This document shows positions 60,047 to 64,000 of a stretch of 64,000 nt of DNA, piece after piece. This DNA comes from Turnera subulata (Eukaryota; Streptophyta; Magnoliopsida; Malpighiales; Passifloraceae). The translations under genes were made by a program, and so were the position numbers. Location of the stretch: assembly GCA_028386065.3 (NCBI GenBank), contig JAKUCV010002198.1, positions 1 through 64,000 on the forward strand, in the 5' to 3' direction. Under the pieces are notes generated by a model. It saw nothing but the letters and a program-made list of their open reading frames with translations, did no database searches and was not told where the DNA came from. How positions within the stretch are numbered: position 1 is the stretch's first letter; every line of letters begins with the position of its first letter.

Positions 60047-63000
60047 CGCAGCATGAATGCACTTCCAAGTTTAAGGAATTCTGCATTCCATTATACAATT
60101 GGTGTCTCCGAGCATTATAGCTTATTTTTGTGTGCGATTAATTCCCCTTATTGTGTAATGTAGGTGGAATAAACTTGTCCAAAAACCATTTGAGGAGGGT
60201 GATGAGAGGGGGCTAAAGTTGGTTCAGTCTATTTTAAGACCAATTATGTTGAGAAGGACAAAATCTAGCACTGATCGTGAAGGCAGGTTAGGAAGGAAGC
60301 TATACATTAACCTTCTCTGGTCAGTTCCTGTGTGGTTATCTCTTTTTGAGTTTTTTGTTCTTGCAGACCAATCCTGGTTCTTCCTCCTGCTGATAGTCGA
60401 GTGATTTACTGTGAACTCTCAGAAGCTGAAAGAGATTTTTATGACGCCCTGTTTAAGAAATCCAAGGTTCAGGATGTTTTGCTTGATTGGTTTCCATCTG
60501 TTTTTTTGTGACTTTTCTCTGCTGATACCTTCTATATACACGTATGTGGGAATCTCTTCAGGTGAAGTTTGATAAATTTGTTGAGCAAGGGCGGATTCTT
60601 CACAATTATGCATCTATTCTGGAGCTGCTTTTACGTCTTCGTCAATGCTGTGACCATCCCTTTCTGGTAATGAGGTGAGGACTTTGCTCTTCTTAGCTCA
60701 TTCACTGTTTGTGAGCATCTAGGGTGGTAGTGAATGACCAGTGTAATGATATTGAGGGTACTATAATGCGGAAAGTGGTATAACTTGGCGAATTTTAAGG
60801 TTAGTGCTCGAGAGTAAAGGCATTCATTTTGCAATGGTATTTGCCAAGAAGATAAAGGAGCGGAAGCAACTTTTGCTAGTTTCTGTGAAAACTTTCTTAA
60901 CTGATTCAAGCTACACAATCACTTAAATTTTACAATTTCCTGTCACTGTTCATTTGCTTGTGTCATTATTATCACTCCTTGCAAATTACATTGTGTGAAC
61001 ATATAGCTCTCAAGATTGGTGATTTGTGGAGTAATTTCTTTTGCATTTTCATTCACTGGCACAAACTGCAACAATGTAGATGGATAATTTGCAATGGGTT
61101 GATACTCTTGTGGTCAAGTTGTTGCAGATTATTGTAGCATATTTCCCTTTACATCCTTTTCGGGATTATTTTTCTATTTAATTAATGGGTGGTGGGTGGA
61201 TTTTGACATGCCCAGTCGAGGTGATACACAAGAATATTCTGATTTGAGCAAACTAGCTAAACGTTTCGTCAAAGATGAGGGAGAGGCCAAAGACATGCCT
61301 CCACGGGCATTTGTTCAAGAAGTTATGGAAGAGCTGCAGAAGGGAGAACAGAGTGAGTGTCCAATATGTCTTGAAGCATGTGAAGATGCTGTATTGACGC
61401 CTTGTGCTCACCGCTTATGTCGAGAGTGTCTCCTTGGCAGTTGGCGACCTGCTACTTCTGGTTTATGTCCTGTTTGTAGGTACCATTAAGTTCTATTTAT
61501 GGTTTTGTGTCATTATCCTTTTTTTTAATTGTAAACTTTACATTTGTATTCTTTCATTATGAAATTAGCATGTCAGACAATCTCAAAATTTAACTTCTTT
61601 CCTCCATAGGAAGTCCATAACTAGGCAAGATCTGATTACTGCTCCGAGTGACAGTCGCTTCCAGGTTGATATTGAGAAAAATTGGGTGGAATCATCAAAG
61701 GTTACTGTTCTTCTAAAAGAACTTGAGAACCTTAGATCATCAGGCTCTAAGAGTATTCTCTTCAGTCAGTGGACTGCTTTTCTGGATCTCTTACAAATCC
61801 CTCTTTCTAGGTATCAGTTCTAGCTTCTGCAAGATTTTAAACTTTTTTTGGTTGTGTGAGAATATCAATAATAGTTATTTGTGCTAGTAAATCTAAAATG
61901 CAGCACCTGGGCCTTTAAGCTGCTTAACTGTTTGCATTTTATTTCCCTACTTATATGATAGCAATCGCACTCTTATGTTAATTTTCATGTCTTGTGCCCA
62001 TGTTATTCTAATCAAGATGATTTGTTACTGGCTAAAGTGCTTGTAAATATATTTTGGATTTGAAAATTTTTTCCTTTATGATCCTGACTTGTTCTCATGA
62101 AAATTCAATGTATGCCATCCTGTTATATGAGCATATGTTTCAATGCTGCTCTGATGTTTTCTTTATTTGCTCTTTTGTAACTTAGAACAGTACTAACGTG
62201 GCTATCATTCTGTCCAGAAATAACATTTCATTTCTTCGGCTAGATGGAACACTAAATCAGCAGCAACGTGAACGAATAATAAAACAGTTCTCAGAAGATG
62301 ACAGCATTCAGGTATGTTATCGTTCCTTTTTTGCTTTTCTACTTTTCCTTTTTGGTTGTGCTGGTAGAGGCTGGTTTTGATGGTCTTTTGCAACTTAGGT
62401 TTTTGATTGTCTCTGTCTGTGGTACCATCAGGTGTTGCTAATGTCATTGAAGGCTGGAGGGGTTGGGATAAATCTAACGGCAGCTTCAAATGCCTTTGTT
62501 ATGGTATTGCGTAATTTTAAACTTTTCACTTGTTATATGGCGCCTTTTTGTTTCTGATTCTGTAGTATGTCGGAGTTAACCGTTATAGAGATTATCCTGT
62601 CAGTTCACGTTTACATGTAGCTTTTCTTTTTTCAAATAGTTGATTCTTACTGGTAGGTGTTTAAATCTTTTCTTGTTTCAAATCATTGATTCTTACTGGT
62701 AGGTGTTTAAATCGCATATTGTTTGCTTGCCATTTTGCTACTTTCAAAATTGTGAAGCGAGACCTTTGTCTCCTTTTGCAGTGGGACAAAGTAATTTTTT
62801 TTCCATGGGGTTGTGATTATTATATTGATGGTCAGATTTTTTTCTGAAGGATCCATGGTGGAATCCAGCTGTAGAAGAACAGGCTGTTATGCGCATTCAT
62901 CGCATTGGACAGACGAAACCAGTGAGGATAATGCGGTTCATCGTCAAGGTGCATTTTTCTCTTTGTTTTGGATCTTGCATTATTGGAGCTTATTTACATT

Positions 63001-63831
63001 GGGCCTGCTGCATACTTTCATAAGTTGCAGCACACATAGATTCTGCTATGCATTCCTTAGAACATAGGGTTTGGTTTGGTAGCAAGGTATGCGAGCATGT
63101 TCAAGCATAAGTATAAAAGTGCACTAATTGGCTTTTTCTTTAGAGAAGTTCTATGTTATGTATATGCATGGAGTTAAATGTAATATTAAGGAGGAGAATG
63201 GATGGGGAAGGAAGGGATGGGACAGAAAGGGTGGGGAAGGAGAAAATTTAAATCATCTTGTTTGGATAAATTCATTAAGGGAAGGGAAGGGAATGATGGG
63301 TAATATTTACAAATTACCATAGATATCCTTAATTTATAAATTATGTTTTAGAATAGGAGAGGCTAATAATAGAATGTAAAGTAATGACTTATTTTAAAAA
63401 TTTATCTCCCCTCCATGGCCCTCCAAATCAAGGAGGAGACATGGGTAATGGAGGGGGATGGAGGTTAAAAGATTCCCATTCCCCAACAGTAAAAATTCTT
63501 CCCATACAAGTTTAAATTAAATTCTCCTCCTTTCCCATCTATCCAAACATACTGTAAGTAGGCCACTTCTTTTTTTGTGTTTCTGGGAAAAGATTCGAGC
63601 AAAAGGTATATTCTTAATGTCATAATTTTGGGTTGACACTCTCGTGAGGACCATTAATCTGTATACATCCTAGTTTCTTGGCCTTTTATAAATGCATTTG
63701 GATGGCAGGGAACAGTGGAAGAAAGAATGGAAGCAGTGCAAGCACGGAAGCAGAGAATGATTTCTGGAGCCTTAACCGATGAAGAGGTTCGGACTGCCCG
63801 CATTGAAGAGCTGAAGATGCTTTTTACATAG
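55666..63831 (+). CDS. RAD5A: RAD5A-like SNF2 helicase/E3 ubiquitin ligase
   Basis: Error-free DNA damage tolerance: polyubiquitination of PCNA and fork remodelling in the nucleus; Arabidopsis RAD5A is also needed for crosslink repair and homologous recombination. 20 exons, 1022 residues (Arabidopsis 1029): 55666-56202, 56389-56522, 56744-56879, 57030-57083, 57163-57309, 57389-57540, 57633-57717, 57799-58062, 58222-58368, 58481-58636, 58891-58958, 60164-60286, 60367-60466, 60562-60674, 61216-61479, 61610-61810, 62218-62311, 62432-62503, 62850-62948, 63709-63831. A UBA-like N-terminus (about 1-45, [20 protein letters not shown]) is followed by HIRAN from about 105 (NEWWFVG). Walker A DAMGLGKT has Lys425, and DEAH is at 571-574. 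A C3HC4 RING sits inside the helicase at 787-826 ([20 protein letters not shown]), and motifs [10 protein letters not shown] and HRIGQTK follow. This domain order is the RAD5/HLTF signature. All junctions are GT-AG and in frame. Confidence 0.97.
57718..57798 (+). other. 81-nt stop-free intron (exitron-like) before the Walker A motif
   Basis: Donor GGA|GTATGT at 57718 and acceptor CTTTTGAAG at 57790-57798. It is 27 codons long with no stop in the coding frame. The Arabidopsis protein reads [16 protein letters not shown] without an insert, so splicing is the normal outcome; retention would add 27 residues directly before the ATP-binding loop. Confidence 0.75.
60013..60044 (+). repeat. (CT)16 microsatellite in RAD5A intron 11
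   Basis: A 32-bp CT run in the 1.2-kb intron between exons 11 and 12. No other feature of this intron is recognised. Confidence 0.9.
63186..63550. mobile_element. Purine-rich inverted-repeat insert in RAD5A intron 19 (possible MITE)
   Basis: The left part is GGGAAGG/GGATGGGG-rich and the right part CCCTCC/TTCCCATCT-rich, so the ends are roughly inverted: AAGGAGGAGAATGGATGGGG on the left, against the reverse complement of the right end, TGTTTGGATAGATGGGAAAG and GAGGAGAATTTAA. The repeats are imperfect and I cannot fix boundaries or a target duplication. It is unlike the rest of the intron. Confidence 0.4.
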
Positions 63832-64000
63832 AGCACCGAGTGCATTTGTGCTGCTTGACTTTATGAACTCATGAAGGACAAGGATTTTGGGGCCTGACAG
63901 ATTACTATACTTGTTACAAAGTACCAACTGGTGGACGAAAATTGATCAATGGCTGGCAGTTAAACTGACTATGGCTAGGCTTGGAGGCAAGACTGCAGAG
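63832..64000 (+). other. 3' UTR of the RAD5A-like gene, running off the window
   Basis: Sequence following the stop codon TAG at 63829-63831. No further coding signal appears before the window end. Confidence 0.6.

Overview
This is a window of nuclear DNA from a flowering plant. The proteins are plant-specific or plant-typical (an AXS enzyme, a BTB/NPH3 protein, a PTM-type DDT/PHD protein, a RAD5A-type helicase). The genes are rich in short GT-AG introns, and the intergenic DNA is full of plant LTR retrotransposons, MITEs and a SINE-like head. Protein similarity points to an angiosperm, probably a eudicot; I cannot name the species.

Layout: 1-6123 is a damaged LTR retrotransposon on the minus strand (LTR piece 293-930, internal region 931-3251, second LTR 3252-6123). 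Its internal region has no recognisable gag-pol but carries two decayed ORFs on the opposite strand, each behind its own TATA box; one contains the start of a LINE-type endonuclease. 8723-11363 (+) is a UDP-apiose/UDP-xylose synthase gene in 9 exons. 12.4-12.9 kb holds a SINE-like head and a Stowaway-like MITE. 15263-20663 (+) is a BTB/NPH3 gene in 4 exons with a Mutator-type MITE in its long second intron. A tRNA-Ser(GCU) gene lies at 21289-21370. 22864-33049 (+) is the AP-2 adaptor alpha subunit in 27 exons, with an odd 30-bp-flanked insertion in intron 17. 34488-42309 (-) is a PTM-like DDT/PHD gene in 9 exons, convergent with AP-2 alpha. 43.4-54.7 kb is a transposon block: a truncated LTR of the same family as at 3252-6123, then a decayed Ty3/gypsy pol (minus strand) split by a ~1.4 kb solo LTR that is itself split by a 3.4 kb solo LTR. 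55666-63831 (+) is a RAD5A-like DNA-repair helicase/ubiquitin ligase in 20 exons.

The five protein genes are unrelated housekeeping or signalling functions: nucleotide-sugar synthesis for the cell wall, auxin/light-type signalling scaffold, clathrin endocytosis, chromatin/retrograde signalling, and DNA damage tolerance. They do not form a pathway. I built all exon models by hand from splice sites, reading-frame continuity and remembered family conservation; every model keeps frame from start to stop.

The most interesting structures are: (1) the LTR element with antisense, promoter-bearing ORFs including a LINE endonuclease start; (2) a 28-bp palindromic minisatellite in an LTR in which two units carry paired changes that preserve the hairpin; (3) the three-level nested insertion with target-site duplications at both levels; (4) the foreign-looking insertion in AP-2 alpha intron 17, which creates a potential in-frame 84-nt exon; and (5) two short introns (84 and 81 nt) that are multiples of three and stop-free, so retention would insert 28 or 27 residues into the NPH3 domain or just before the helicase Walker A motif.
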